A DNA stretch of 64,000 bases from Corynebacterium dentalis (lineage in GTDB: Bacteria > Actinomycetota > Actinomycetes > Mycobacteriales > Mycobacteriaceae), in the NCBI RefSeq assembly GCF_900232865.1, contig NZ_OCTS01000003.1:62001-126000 (forward strand), in the 5' to 3' direction. Position numbers and translations under genes: made by a program. The notes beneath the pieces are model-generated. The model was not told the DNA's origin, did not search any database, and saw only the letters and a list, made by a program, of their open reading frames with translations. How positions within the stretch are numbered: the stretch's first letter is position 1; every line of letters starts with the position of its first letter. Shown here one piece after another: positions 17,499 through 26,653 of this stretch.

Positions 17499-19022
17499 TC
17501 AATTCACGTGGTGGCGTAAGGAATCCGCCCAGGCGGGGATGGTGGAATGCAACGTTCTGCTGAGTGTATCCAGCCCCAAGACAGTGTCCTCCGCATCCCG
17601 CCCCACCACGGCTAGGCCACGCTGCCCGGGTACGGATGCGTCCGGGTTCACGTCCAGTCCGCGCGCGGATCCATCGGCGCCGCGCCGGATGCGCGCATAG
17701 CCGCGCTGCACCAATTGCTCAGCCAGGCTGCCGGAAACCACGCCGGGTGGCGGGATCACGGCATCGATCACGCCGTGGACATCTTGGGATTCAGCGGAAT
17801 CTGGGGTGAGCCAGGCGTCGAGAATCCAAGGCTTGCCCATCCACTCCACCCGCACCAGGCCTGCTTCAATGACCGCCAACAAGATCTCCGCAGTCTCCGC
17901 CGGCGGACCAAAAGCCACGCGTTCGAGGGTACGGGCCAGCGTGCCGAAGCCGGGGAGATCGTCGCGGCCCGCGAAGCTCGCGCGCGCAACAATGTGTGGG
18001 TAGAGGCGCCGCCAGGCCTCACCGATTGCCCAGGCCGCGCCCGGTGGTCGTTGTCCATTGGCGACGTCAATGCTCACCCGCAGCTCCGCCACCGGATCGC
18101 CAGTTGCATCTTCGCCGGTCAGGACGCTGTACAGCTCGGCGCGGTCCGTCTCCACCCCTGCGGCCTGCAGGAAATCTGCCGCAGCATCAGCCAGCACGTC
18201 CTCGAGCTCCGCGAGAGTCGTGCAGCGCTCGATGCATTGGCCGTATTCGGGGAGCGCGGGCAGGGCGATTCCATCCAGAGCGGTGCCCGGTACGGCTTTG
18301 ACCTCCATGAACCGTCCAGAGCGATTGACCGGATTCAGGATCGGTTCACGCCCGCTGGGGGTATACGTTCCCGCAGCGTATAAACCGCCGCGGCCGAGGG
18401 TGGCGGCCAGCATCACGTCGATAAACGTCAGCGCGGCCCCGCGCACGCCGATAGTCCCGCCGTCTGGAACCTGCCAAAGCTCCTTAAAAACCCGCGAACC
18501 CTGCAATGCTCCCTGCCACGCTTGAGCATGACCAACGGTCACGAGGACATAGTCGTAGAGTTCGTAAGCTTGATCGGCTTCCGGGTAGGCTGCGGAGATT
18601 TTCCACTGCTCTTGCCGCGTATCGTCGGCACGGCGAATATCCGTGACGTGCTTGCGGACGTGCCGTATTCGGACGGTCGGTGGTGCATGGCTGACTTGCC
18701 ATGCCCAGGCATCGCCGAGATACGCCCCCACGACGCGACGCGGAGGAAAGTGCCCCGGATCCAGGGGCAATCCTGCCTTCCGCTTGGAATCGCGCCATTC
18801 CACGAAACTCCCCATAGCCGTGGTGATGCCCTCGGCACGCAAGTTCATCAGCCAATACGCGGGCTGATCAGTGCGATATACCCGGCCTGCCCCACAGGTG
18901 AGTTCTGGTTCCCACACATCAATGTCCAACGCAGGAAGTTCCTCCGCCCGCGCCGCGAGCTCCTCGATCGCCCACAGTGCACGCGGCCCTCCCCCGATGA
19001 TCGCGAGCCTTAGTGCGCCCAC
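17499..19022 (-). CDS. FAD/NAD(P)-binding protein (PF13454-like)
   Basis: 507-residue putative flavoprotein. An N-terminal Rossmann dinucleotide motif (LAIIGGGPRALWAIEEL) is followed by a GxGxVYRTDQPAYWLMN segment typical of the NAD_binding_9 family; a second nucleotide-binding stretch is near YDYVLVTVGHAQ. The GTG at 19022 is chosen because GGAGGG lies 7 nt upstream; another GTG at 19043 lies inside the SbnA-like gene without a site. The gene overlaps the end of the SbnA-like gene by 13 nt, so the two are translationally coupled. Its reaction is unknown; by position it occupies the place that the dehydrogenase SbnB has in staphyloferrin B clusters, but it belongs to a different family. Confidence 0.8.
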   Translation of the reverse strand: MGALRLAIIGGGPRALWAIEELAARAEELPALDIDVWEPELTCGAGRVYRTDQPAYWLMNLRAEGITTAMGSFVEWRDSKRKAGLPLDPGHFPPRRVVGAYLGDAWAWQVSHAPPTVRIRHVRKHVTDIRRADDTRQEQWKISAAYPEADQAYELYDYVLVTVGHAQAWQGALQGSRVFKELWQVPDGGTIGVRGAALTFIDVMLAATLGRGGLYAAGTYTPSGREPILNPVNRSGRFMEVKAVPGTALDGIALPALPEYGQCIERCTTLAELEDVLADAAADFLQAAGVETDRAELYSVLTGEDATGDPVAELRVSIDVANGQRPPGAAWAIGEAWRRLYPHIVARASFAGRDDLPGFGTLARTLERVAFGPPAETAEILLAVIEAGLVRVEWMGKPWILDAWLTPDSAESQDVHGVIDAVIPPPGVVSGSLAEQLVQRGYARIRRGADGSARGLDVNPDASVPGQRGLAVVGRDAEDTVLGLDTLSRTLHSTIPAWADSLRHHVN

Positions 19023-20044
19023 TGCTGCACCCTCCGCTCGCACTCGGCGGGATCCATCTTCAGGTTGTCTTCCACCCAGGCATCGTCGTAGACGGTCTCT
19101 AAGTAGGCAGGTCCGGAATCGTGAAGGATCACCACCACGGTGGCACCCGTGCCTAGCTCTTGTTCCAGCTGGTCGGCGATCTGCCCCAGCGCAGCGATGA
19201 CCGCCCCTCCCGAGGCTCCGGGAAGAATAGATTCGGCACGAGTCAGCGCCCGCGCTCCGATTACCGCCTGCTCGTCGGGGACACGAATGATGCGGTCAGG
19301 GGTGACGTCGGACGAAAGATCCGGAACCGCACCGGCACCGTAACCGGGGAGCATGCGCGGCCCGCGCGTGCCGCCGAACAACACCGAACCTGCGGCGTCT
19401 ACACCGATGACCTGCGTGGATGCGCCGATCCTGCGGACATGCTGCAAACAACCGCCAATGGTTCCCGTAGTGCTCATAGCCACCAGCACCGCCGCAGGTG
19501 CGCCTCCTAGCTGTGCCACGATCTCGCTCATAGTGCCGTGATCGTGAGCATCGAAGGCCGCGCGACTGGAATACTGATCCAAATTGATCGTGCGGGGATC
19601 CGCTGCCACCAGCTCCGCGACGCGCTTGCGCCGAGCAACCAACCAATCGCCGGTCTCTGCATCCGGCTCGGCCACGATGTCGATGGTGGCTCCCAGTGCG
19701 CGCATCGTCGCCAAGGTGGTGCGGTTGGCCCGAGGATCCACCACGCAGGTGAACGTCCATCCACGGCACGCGGCTTGGCGGGCCAGCGCCACACCCAGAT
19801 TGCCGGAGCTGGATTCCACCAGGTGCACGTCCGGAGAATCCGGAATGAGCCCGTTCTGTACAGCCTGCTCGATGAGCGCTTTGGCCGTGCGATCCTTGGC
19901 CGATCCCCCGGGATTGAACTGCTCTAGCTTGGCCACGATGCGCAAAGAGCTGGCTGGCAGGAGGTTGCCTAAATCAACCAACGGAGTGTTCCCCGTGAGT
20001 TCGAGGAAGTCCGTGGCGATGGGCGATTCTGGGCTGAAGGTCAT
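19010..20044 (-). CDS. SbnA-like PLP synthase (cysteine-synthase fold)
   Basis: Fold-type II PLP enzyme of 344 residues. TGNTPLVDLG opens the protein, and the PLP lysine is in QFNPGGSAKDRTAKALIE (about 43-60); ESSSGNLGVALA is the substrate loop and MSTTGTIGG the phosphate loop. Several details point to S. aureus SbnA rather than to CysK: the TCVVDP, EPDAETGD, VIGVDAAGSVLFG, LPGYGAGAVP and YLETVYDDAWVEDNL segments. SbnA joins O-phosphoserine and glutamate to form N-(1-amino-1-carboxyl-2-ethyl)-glutamate, a precursor of diaminopropionate. Start ATG 20044. First gene of an operon with the FAD protein and the decarboxylase. The assignment to SbnA-like chemistry is inference from sequence resemblance. 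Confidence 0.85.
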   Translation of the reverse strand: MTFSPESPIATDFLELTGNTPLVDLGNLLPASSLRIVAKLEQFNPGGSAKDRTAKALIEQAVQNGLIPDSPDVHLVESSSGNLGVALARQAACRGWTFTCVVDPRANRTTLATMRALGATIDIVAEPDAETGDWLVARRKRVAELVAADPRTINLDQYSSRAAFDAHDHGTMSEIVAQLGGAPAAVLVAMSTTGTIGGCLQHVRRIGASTQVIGVDAAGSVLFGGTRGPRMLPGYGAGAVPDLSSDVTPDRIIRVPDEQAVIGARALTRAESILPGASGGAVIAALGQIADQLEQELGTGATVVVILHDSGPAYLETVYDDAWVEDNLKMDPAECERRVQQWAH

Positions 20045-20085
20045 GATTGTCTAGCTTAGTAGCAAAATTTGCATAACGAACGAAG

Positions 20086-20114
20086 AAGCCGCCCGGAGTG
20101 ATTTCGGACGGCTT
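20086..20114 (-). terminator. Terminator downstream of the acyl-CoA dehydrogenase pair
   Basis: On the minus strand AAGCCGTCCG pairs with CGGGCGGCTT (one wobble) around a 9-nt loop, followed by CTTCGTTCG. It separates the dehydrogenase transcript from the SbnA-like operon start at 20044; the T-tail is weak. Confidence 0.5.
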
Positions 20115-20140
20115 GTACGTGTATGAACGCTAGGAAGTAA

Positions 20141-21352
20141 TTACTTCAGCTGCGCGGAGGACAAGCCCAGCTCACGGCGTGCCACGATGAGCTGCTGAAT
20201 CTGCTGGGTGCCTTCGAAGATGTCGAGGATCTTAGAATCGCGTGCCCACTTCTCCAGCAGGTCACGCTCGGAATAACCGTAAGCGCCTGCCAGCTCCACT
20301 GTGCGTAGGGTCAGGTCGGTAGCCATGCGACCAGCCTTTGCCTTGCACTCGGAAGCTTCCTTGGAGTTAGGCAGCTTGTTGTCTGCCATCCATGCTGCAC
20401 GCATGGTCATCAGGTAAGAAGCCTCCCAGTCGGACTCGAGGCGAACGTACTCAGCGGCGGCAGCAGACTGTGCCCATGCTGGAGCGTCGTAGTCGATCTC
20501 GATGCCTGCGTCGGTGAGGATCTCGCGGAGCTTCTCCAGCGAAGCGCGAGCCACACCCACGGCCATAGCGGCAACCATTGGACGGGTGTTGTCGAAGGTC
20601 GCCATCACTCCGCCGAAGCCCTTCTTGGTGTCCACCTCTGGGGAACCGAGCAGGTTCTCCTTAGGGATGCGCACGTTGTCCAGGATGAAGTGAGCTGTGT
20701 CGGAGGAGCGGATGCCGAGCTTGTGCTCCAGGCGAACCAGTTCGAAGCCTGGCGTATCGCGCGGAACCACGAAGGACTTGATCGCTGCGCGGCCAGCGTC
20801 CTTGTCCACGGACGCCCACACAACCACGTGGGTGCAGCGCTCGCCGGCGGTGACAAAGATCTTCTCCCCGTTGAGGACGTACTCGTCGCCGTCCAGCTTT
20901 GCGGTTGCAGCAACGGCTGCGGAGTCAGAGCCGAACTGAGGCTCAGTGATGGCCATGGAAGCCCAGATCTTGCCGAATCGCTCGAGCTGCTCGTCGGTGG
21001 CCACAGCTGCAACAGCTGCGTTGCCCAACCCCTGGTAAGGGATGGACAGGGTCAAGCCAACGTCACCCCAGCAGGTCTCAAGGACGTTGAGGACGGCGGC
21101 CATGTTGCCGCCGTTCTTGACGCCTTCCCGCTGCTTCTTGTTGGCATCAGCGCGGCCGCCGGAAGCGCCGGCCATGGACTGACCTGCATCGGCCATACCC
21201 TCAACGAGGGATGCCATGGTGTCCAGCTCCACTGGGCGCTCGTGCTCAGCCAGGTCGTACTTGCGAGAGATTGGGCGGAAGATTTCGGAGGCAGCCTGGT
21301 GCGCCTGGTTGACTCCCGCCTTCAGACGCTTGGGAAGTTCCAGATTAATCAT
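20141..21352 (-). CDS. Acyl-CoA dehydrogenase (FadE23-like)
   Basis: Flavin enzyme introducing the alpha-beta double bond in an acyl-CoA. In 403 residues it carries the family signatures AITEPQFGSDSAA (FAD/substrate) and the C-terminal catalytic glutamate in ILDIFEGTQQIQ (about 375-387). A charged loop (GGRADANKKQREGVKNGG) replaces the usual sequence near 65-85. Starts at ATG 21352, 51 nt downstream of a second acyl-CoA dehydrogenase; the two together resemble the mycobacterial fadE24-fadE23 pair (Rv3139-Rv3140), where both products may form one heteromeric enzyme. The natural substrate is unknown. Confidence 0.9.
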   Translation of the reverse strand: MINLELPKRLKAGVNQAHQAASEIFRPISRKYDLAEHERPVELDTMASLVEGMADAGQSMAGASGGRADANKKQREGVKNGGNMAAVLNVLETCWGDVGLTLSIPYQGLGNAAVAAVATDEQLERFGKIWASMAITEPQFGSDSAAVAATAKLDGDEYVLNGEKIFVTAGERCTHVVVWASVDKDAGRAAIKSFVVPRDTPGFELVRLEHKLGIRSSDTAHFILDNVRIPKENLLGSPEVDTKKGFGGVMATFDNTRPMVAAMAVGVARASLEKLREILTDAGIEIDYDAPAWAQSAAAAEYVRLESDWEASYLMTMRAAWMADNKLPNSKEASECKAKAGRMATDLTLRTVELAGAYGYSERDLLEKWARDSKILDIFEGTQQIQQLIVARRELGLSSAQLK

Positions 21353-21403
21353 GAATGTTTCCTCTTAACGGATCGTCTTTGTGAATTGACTTGATGTGGC
21401 GGG

Positions 21404-22822
21404 TTAGAGAACCACGACGCCCTCTGCGATGCCAATGGCACGCAGATCGCGGTACCAGCGTTCAACTGGGTGCTCCTTGGTGAAGCCGTGTCCACCGAGC
21501 AGCTGCACGCCGTCGAGGCCGAAGATCATGCCCTTGTCGGATGCGTAGCGGCGAGCAAGTGCTGCTTCGCGGTGGTAGGACAGACCCTGGTCCAGGCGGG
21601 AAACGCCGCGGAGCAGGAGCAAGCGCAGGCCGTCGAGCTCGATGCGGATGTTGGCAACCATGAAGGCCACTGCCTGTCGGTGAGAGATTGGCTCGCCGAA
21701 GGCTTCGCGTTCGTTGACGTACTTCTTGGTGTATTCCAGCACTGCTTCGCCGGTGCCGACTGCCAGTGCAGCCCAGCCCAGACGGGAGCGGCGGATGATT
21801 TCTGCGTACTGCTCGGTACGGTCTTCGTCGGAAACCTCGGTGCCACCCAGCAGATTGGCAGCAGGAATGCGAACGTCCTTGAGCAGGAGGCGACCCAGTG
21901 CGGCGCCACGCAGACCCATGGATGGGTCAGCTTCCACAACTACGCCTTCGGTATCGGACTCGACGATGGCGAAGGTGTTCACGCCATCCAGCTCCACTGC
22001 GACGACGAACAACTCTGCTGCGCCGGCGTTAGGCACCATGGTCTTGACACCGTTGATGACGATGGAATCGCCATCGCGCTTGGCAGAGGTCTGCAGCACG
22101 AATGGGTCGAACAGAGGGCGCGCCTCGGAAACAACCACGGCTGCGGGTGGAACGGACTCGCCTGCGAAGGATGGCAGGTAGGTCTTCTGCTGTGCATCGT
22201 CACCATAGTTGGTGATGACGTTTGCCACGCCGGCTGGCGCCAGGATGGCAACTGCCAGGCCCATGTCGCCGTAGGACAGAGCCTCGGCGATCAGCGCGCC
22301 GGTGGTAGCGCCGGAAGCGGTGGCGATGCCTTCGTACTCTTCAGGAAGGTTAACCAGTGCGACACCCAGCTCTGCAGCGGTGTCCAGCAGGCCCTCAGCA
22401 GGCTCGGACTTCTCGTTGCACTCGGAAGCCACCGGGCGCAGGCGCTCTTCAGCGAACTCGCGCACGGCCTCGACGATCATCTGCTGATCTTCGGTTGGGT
22501 TCAGGTCGAATGGAGCGCGACCTGGCTTTGGTGCCTCGGTGGTTGTCGGCTCGTTGTTCTCGTCAGTGGTCTGGGAAGGCAGGCGCACTGGCTTGCCGGA
22601 GCCCTTGATCTTCTTGAACTGACGGTTCACGGCACCGAGGGTGCGCATGCCGGTCTTCGTGGATTCGTACGCCACGCGATCAACCCTGGGTCCCAAGCCG
22701 TACTTATCGGCCAGTTCGGATCCGGTAAAGCGAGTGAGGTAACGCATTGCGGTTCCGATTGCGTCCCGCTTGATGCCATTCAGGCCGGGAGTCGAATCGT
22801 TCCGTCGATTACGGTCGCTCAT
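21404..22822 (-). CDS. Acyl-CoA dehydrogenase (FadE24-like)
   Basis: 472-residue second member of the pair. The first about 105 residues are an extra basic/low-complexity region (MSDRNRRNDSTP to TTTEAPKPGR) before the dehydrogenase core beginning FDLNPTEDQQMIVEAVREFAEERLRP. The canonical serine/threonine FAD motif is replaced by VVVSEARPLFDP, and the C-terminus ends at GIAEGVVVL without the EGT catalytic glutamate context seen in its partner, so this subunit may be non-catalytic or structural. Start ATG 22822 with GAAAGGTGG upstream; a longer in-frame extension is not supported. Confidence 0.85.
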   Translation of the reverse strand: MSDRNRRNDSTPGLNGIKRDAIGTAMRYLTRFTGSELADKYGLGPRVDRVAYESTKTGMRTLGAVNRQFKKIKGSGKPVRLPSQTTDENNEPTTTEAPKPGRAPFDLNPTEDQQMIVEAVREFAEERLRPVASECNEKSEPAEGLLDTAAELGVALVNLPEEYEGIATASGATTGALIAEALSYGDMGLAVAILAPAGVANVITNYGDDAQQKTYLPSFAGESVPPAAVVVSEARPLFDPFVLQTSAKRDGDSIVINGVKTMVPNAGAAELFVVAVELDGVNTFAIVESDTEGVVVEADPSMGLRGAALGRLLLKDVRIPAANLLGGTEVSDEDRTEQYAEIIRRSRLGWAALAVGTGEAVLEYTKKYVNEREAFGEPISHRQAVAFMVANIRIELDGLRLLLLRGVSRLDQGLSYHREAALARRYASDKGMIFGLDGVQLLGGHGFTKEHPVERWYRDLRAIGIAEGVVVL

Positions 22823-22990
22823 GCTGTGCGGCCACCTTTCAATGGTTCTTCTCTTTGTACTGTTGGAGCGGTGAGTATTACCCGCGCGACCGAAAGTACG
22901 GCTACGCGAATACATATGTCGTTAGCATAAACCAGTTTAGACCCACTAATAAGCCAAAACTGCCTTTGGATTACCTTCAAGAACAATAAA

Positions 22991-23040
22991 ACCCCACTGA
23001 ACAGACGGTTTCACCTAGAGCAGGGGGATAAAAGTGGGGT
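22991..23040 (-). terminator. Terminator downstream of lysS
   Basis: Read on the minus strand, ACCCCACT (23040-23033) pairs with AGTGGGGT (22998-22991) and is followed at once by TTTTATTGTT. The loop is about 34 nt. A second perfect inverted repeat AACGCGCG/CGCGCGTT (23079-23086, 23108-23115) covers the lysS stop but lacks a T-tail. Confidence 0.6.
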
Positions 23041-23113
23041 GCTGCAAAGTTGATCCCAAAGTGTGACGCGCGCTACTTAACGCGCGGCACCACACTCAGA
23101 GCTCAATCGCGCG

Positions 23114-24766
23114 TTAGCTTTCGCGCTCAGGGCGCACCATGGGGAACAAAATGGTCTCGCGGATGCCCAGCCCGGTCAGCGCCATGAGCAAGCGATCGAT
23201 GCCCATGCCCGTACCGGAAGTCGGCGGCATGCCCTGCTCCATGGCGGCCAGGAAATCTTCATCCAGCACCATGGCTTCGTCATCGCCACCGGCGGCAAGG
23301 CGAGCCTGATCCTCAAAGCGGGCACGCTGGATGACTGGGTCGATCAGCTCGGAGTAACCGGTAGCCAGCTCGAATCCGCGAACGTAGAGGTCCCACTTCT
23401 CGGTCACGCCCTCCTTGGAGCGGTGATCGCGAGTCAGCGGCGAGGTCTCGACGGGGAAGTCACGGACAAAGACCGGCCCATCCAGCTGGTCTACGCAGAG
23501 CAGCTCCCAGATCTCTTCGACGAGCTTGCCGTGTCCCCAGCCGCCCTTGGCAGGAACGCTCAGCCCGATTTCCGCGGCGATAGCCTTGAGCTCCTCCACG
23601 GTGGATTCGGTGGTGACTTCCGGCTGACCTGGGAACTTGCGCTGCAGAGCTTCGTTGAGCGAAGGGTACATTTCCATGGTCTTCCACTCGCCGCCGAGGT
23701 CGTACTCGGTGCCATCCACCAAAGTCACCGTGGTGGAACCGAAAACGTCCTTGGCGATGTACTGGATCATGTCCTGATGCAACTTCGCGCCGTCGTCGTA
23801 CGTGCCATAGGCCTGGTAGGTCTCCAACATCGCGAACTCTGGGCTATGTGAAGAATCCACGCCCTCGTTGCGGAAGTTGCGGTTGACCTCAAAGACTCGG
23901 TCGATGCCGCCCACCACACAGCGCTTGAGGTAGAGCTCCGGCGCGATACGCAGGTACAGATCAATGTCCAACGCGTTGGAGTGAGTCTCGAAAGGACGTG
24001 CCGCAGCGCCACCATGAAGGGTCTGCAGCATCGGAGTTTCCACCTCGAGGAACCCGCGGGACTCGAGGAAGTTGCGCAGGGAACGCATGACCTTGATGCG
24101 GGTCATCGCATTGTTCCGAGCCTGCTCACGCATGATCAGGTCCGTATAGCGGTGGCGGATGCGCGTATCCTCAGACATTTCCTTGTGCGCCACGGGCAGC
24201 GGGCGCAAAGACTTAGACGTCATGGACCAGCGCTGCGCCATCACGGACAACTCGCCGCGCTTAGAGGCAATCACTCGACCTTCGACGAACACCATGTCGC
24301 CCAAGTCCACGTCCGCCTTCCAAGAGGCCAGCGCTTCCTCGCCCACCTCAGCCAGAGAGAGCATGACCTGCAACGCAGTGCCATCGCCATCCTGCAGCGT
24401 CGCAAATGCGAGCTTGCCGGTGTTGCGGACGAACATCACGCGACCGGCCACGCCCACAACCGTGTCGGTCTCTTCCCCGGGTGCCAATTCGATGAGTGCA
24501 TCGTCTTTCTTTTCGACGCCAGTCTCATCTCCTCCAGCAGCATTCTCCGATTCTTCAGGATTAACCACGATCCAGCCTGCGCGGATCTCCGCGAGGGTGT
24601 GAGTCCGGGGCACCTCGACGGGATACGCATCGCGTCCGGATTCGAGGATCCGGTCGCGCTTTTCTCGGCGGATGCGCAGCTGTTCCGGCAGGTCGTTTGC
24701 AGAATCATTGCTGGGGTTCTGGGATGCATCAGTCACGGTAGTCAAGGATACTGCATCGCTAGACAC
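23114..24766 (-). CDS. lysS: Lysyl-tRNA synthetase (class II)
   Basis: Charges tRNA-Lys. The 550-residue protein has the anticodon-binding OB domain (about 95-205), class II motif 2 ([18 protein letters not shown]) and motif 3 ([15 protein letters not shown]). An Asp/Glu-rich insertion ([23 protein letters not shown], about 68-92) precedes the OB domain and extends it beyond the usual 500-510. The GTG at 24766 gives the longest sensible N-terminus, but AGAGGG is only 2 nt away, so a slightly later start is possible. It lies only 39 nt downstream of the hmp stop with no obvious terminator between, so some transcription from the nsrR-hmp operon could read into it. Confidence 0.96.
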   Translation of the reverse strand: MSSDAVSLTTVTDASQNPSNDSANDLPEQLRIRREKRDRILESGRDAYPVEVPRTHTLAEIRAGWIVVNPEESENAAGGDETGVEKKDDALIELAPGEETDTVVGVAGRVMFVRNTGKLAFATLQDGDGTALQVMLSLAEVGEEALASWKADVDLGDMVFVEGRVIASKRGELSVMAQRWSMTSKSLRPLPVAHKEMSEDTRIRHRYTDLIMREQARNNAMTRIKVMRSLRNFLESRGFLEVETPMLQTLHGGAAARPFETHSNALDIDLYLRIAPELYLKRCVVGGIDRVFEVNRNFRNEGVDSSHSPEFAMLETYQAYGTYDDGAKLHQDMIQYIAKDVFGSTTVTLVDGTEYDLGGEWKTMEMYPSLNEALQRKFPGQPEVTTESTVEELKAIAAEIGLSVPAKGGWGHGKLVEEIWELLCVDQLDGPVFVRDFPVETSPLTRDHRSKEGVTEKWDLYVRGFELATGYSELIDPVIQRARFEDQARLAAGGDDEAMVLDEDFLAAMEQGMPPTSGTGMGIDRLLMALTGLGIRETILFPMVRPERES

Positions 24767-24805
24767 CCTCTAACCCCGCCGTAACTATGCAGATCAGAGC
24801 CTCGG

Positions 24806-26011
24806 CTAGCTGATTAGCCAGTCGTTCGGGCTGAACAGCTCAAAGTGAATGCTGGTGGGAATCAGCGTTTCCTTGTTCTCTTCCAGCTGATCGCGGATGT
24901 CTTGCAGGAAGCCGCTGCCTCCGCACAGGTACCACTGGGCGCCTGCGGGCACCTGGCCATCCCTGTTCATCTGGCTGAGATCGAGCATCTCGTTGTTGTC
25001 GCGGTAGGCAGTGATGTGAGTGGCACTGCCATTTTCTGCCAGGGCGGCAACGAGATTATCGGTGGCATCGCGCTGAGCGTAATCGTCAGCGGTGGCGTCG
25101 GCATGAAGAACAACAACATCCCGCGCGACCTGGTCCTTGTTGGCAACCAGGTGAGCCAACATCCCGGTCATCGGAGTGGAACCGATTCCCTGGCTGACCA
25201 GTACGAGAGGCGCGGTGTTCTCGTCCAAGACGAGATCGCCGGCGGGGAGGGTGGCGTCCACGGTATCGCCAACGTTGACGCGCTCCAGCAGAAAGTTCGA
25301 GACCTCGCCATCTTGCTGCACGGCGATGGAGAACGTCTCTGCATCCGTGGCGGTCAGGGAGTACTGACGGAGCTGGCGGGCGCCGTCGTCCAGCTTGACG
25401 CCAATGGAGGTGTACTGGCCGGGAAGCGCCTCATCAAAGCCCTGACCAGCGAAGGTGTACTGAGTGACGCGGCTGCTCAGCTGGGTCTTTTCCTTCAATT
25501 CCGCCTTGATGAACACGTCGCCGGCGTCCACACCGGCGGAAGCGTAGAGATCCTTTTCGAAGTCGATGAGGACCTTGGCCATGAGCCAGTAAACCTCATC
25601 CCAGGCTCCGGCGACCTCAGGCGTGACTGCATCGCCGAGGACCTCCACGATTGCGGCGAAGAGGTTGTCATGGACGATCTGGTACTGATCTTCAGTGATG
25701 CCCAGCGAAACGTGCTTGTGGCCGATGCGGGAAAGCATTTCTACGGGATCAGGGGCGTTTTCATCGACGAGCATGGCCGCGAACGTGGCGATGGAGGCAG
25801 CGAGAGCCTTCTGTTGCTCGCCGGAGCGCTGGTTGCCGCGGTTGAAGGTATCCGCGATGAGCTCGGGGTGGTTGGTGAACATCTTGTTGTAGAAGATCGG
25901 GGTGATGTTGTTGATGTTCGCGCCAATGACAGGCAGGGTTTGGCGGATAATCTCCGCGTTGGACTCAGACAGTGCAGTGCGGTTGGTGTTCGGAGCTTCC
26001 TGAATGAACAT
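24806..26011 (-). CDS. hmp: Flavohemoglobin, nitric oxide dioxygenase
   Basis: Oxidises NO to nitrate with O2 and NAD(P)H. The 401 residues comprise an N-terminal globin (heme proximal His in IGHKHVSLGI; distal region YNKMFTNHPEL), a ferredoxin-reductase FAD domain (RQYSLT) and an NAD domain (VSQGIGSTPM, CGGSGF, ending HFELFSP). The ATG at 26011 gives the typical start; a GTG 12 codons upstream would add an unusual extension. It follows the nsrR-type regulator by 57 nt on the same strand, forming a self-contained NO response unit with the operator at 26578-26600. Confidence 0.94.
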   Translation of the reverse strand: MFIQEAPNTNRTALSESNAEIIRQTLPVIGANINNITPIFYNKMFTNHPELIADTFNRGNQRSGEQQKALAASIATFAAMLVDENAPDPVEMLSRIGHKHVSLGITEDQYQIVHDNLFAAIVEVLGDAVTPEVAGAWDEVYWLMAKVLIDFEKDLYASAGVDAGDVFIKAELKEKTQLSSRVTQYTFAGQGFDEALPGQYTSIGVKLDDGARQLRQYSLTATDAETFSIAVQQDGEVSNFLLERVNVGDTVDATLPAGDLVLDENTAPLVLVSQGIGSTPMTGMLAHLVANKDQVARDVVVLHADATADDYAQRDATDNLVAALAENGSATHITAYRDNNEMLDLSQMNRDGQVPAGAQWYLCGGSGFLQDIRDQLEENKETLIPTSIHFELFSPNDWLIS

Positions 26012-26068
26012 GTGGTTCGTCTCTTCCGGGGTCAGCACCGCTCGCACGTGAGGTACGGGGCTAGTTGT

Positions 26069-26551
26069 CTAGCTGGTTCGCACCTTCGGCAGGCCGAGAG
26101 GAGCAGAGGAACCGTGGGTGTCCTCAGAGTTAGGTTGCGCTGCCGCACGTGTGACGCGAACCAGATCCTCGATGGTGTCACCATCTAATTCCACGAAGAA
26201 GGCCTCGCGCGCTGCCGCCAACCGATGGCGCAACGCACAGTTTCGGGAAGCCAGCGGACACGGCTTATTGCCTTCACAGTCCACTACTTCCCCAGGGCCT
26301 TCCAGTTCTCTAAGGATCTGCCCCACGCTTGCCCCACGGGCAGTGTCCGGCAGATACACCCCACCATTTCTTCCGCGAACGGAAGTCACCATGCCCATGT
26401 CCACCAGCTTGGCGGTCACTCGCGCAAGGTGGTTGTCCGAAGCGTTGGTGGCCTGTGCCAATGCAGAGATCGTGAGGCGCTGCCCTTCCGGCAGATCTCC
26501 CAAGATCATCATGGACCGAAGTCCAAGATCAGCAAAGGTGGTCAGGTGCAT
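26069..26551 (-). CDS. nsrR: Rrf2-family NO-sensing repressor NsrR
   Basis: 160-residue winged-helix regulator with MHLTTFADLGLRSMMIL at its N-terminus and the Rrf2 helix-turn-helix (LTISALAQATNASDNHLARVTAKL). Three cysteines (DCEGNKPCPLASRNC, spacing C-X5-C-X6-C) can hold the iron-sulfur cluster that reacts with NO in NsrR. Its own promoter carries an NsrR-type operator 27 nt upstream of the ATG, and hmp lies directly downstream, so the gene is expected to repress itself and hmp until NO is present. RsrR/IscR alternatives are less likely given the hmp neighbour. Confidence 0.9.
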   Translation of the reverse strand: MHLTTFADLGLRSMMILGDLPEGQRLTISALAQATNASDNHLARVTAKLVDMGMVTSVRGRNGGVYLPDTARGASVGQILRELEGPGEVVDCEGNKPCPLASRNCALRHRLAAAREAFFVELDGDTIEDLVRVTRAAAQPNSEDTHGSSAPLGLPKVRTS

Positions 26552-26577
26552 GGTTTAAGCCTAAGTCTCAGAGGTTA

Positions 26578-26600
26578 AAGATGTAAGTAAGATACACCTT
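26578..26600. promoter_or_regulatory. NsrR operator
   Basis: AAGATGTA-N7-TACACCTT, a 23-bp dyad with one mismatch, has the same half-sites and spacing as the established NsrR box (AAGATGYA-N7-TRCATCTT). It is 27 nt upstream of the nsrR start. Confidence 0.75.
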
Positions 26601-26653
26601 TAATTTGGGTGAGTTGCATCACCTCAAAAGGTGCAGGTTAATTAACGCTCACA

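Noticed and set aside
21470..22930. Long plus-strand frame (486 codons) opposite the FadE24-like gene
   Set aside because: Antisense shadow of a clear acyl-CoA dehydrogenase; low-complexity composition.
24845..26188. 447-codon plus-strand frame opposite hmp
   Set aside because: Shadow of hmp with no motifs; ordinary result of GC-rich codon use.
26625..26640. Second NsrR-type site in the panD-nsrR gap
   Set aside because: The half-sites TGCATCAC and AAGGTGCA are oriented outward; it is rather a short CACCT/AGGTG hairpin behind panD.
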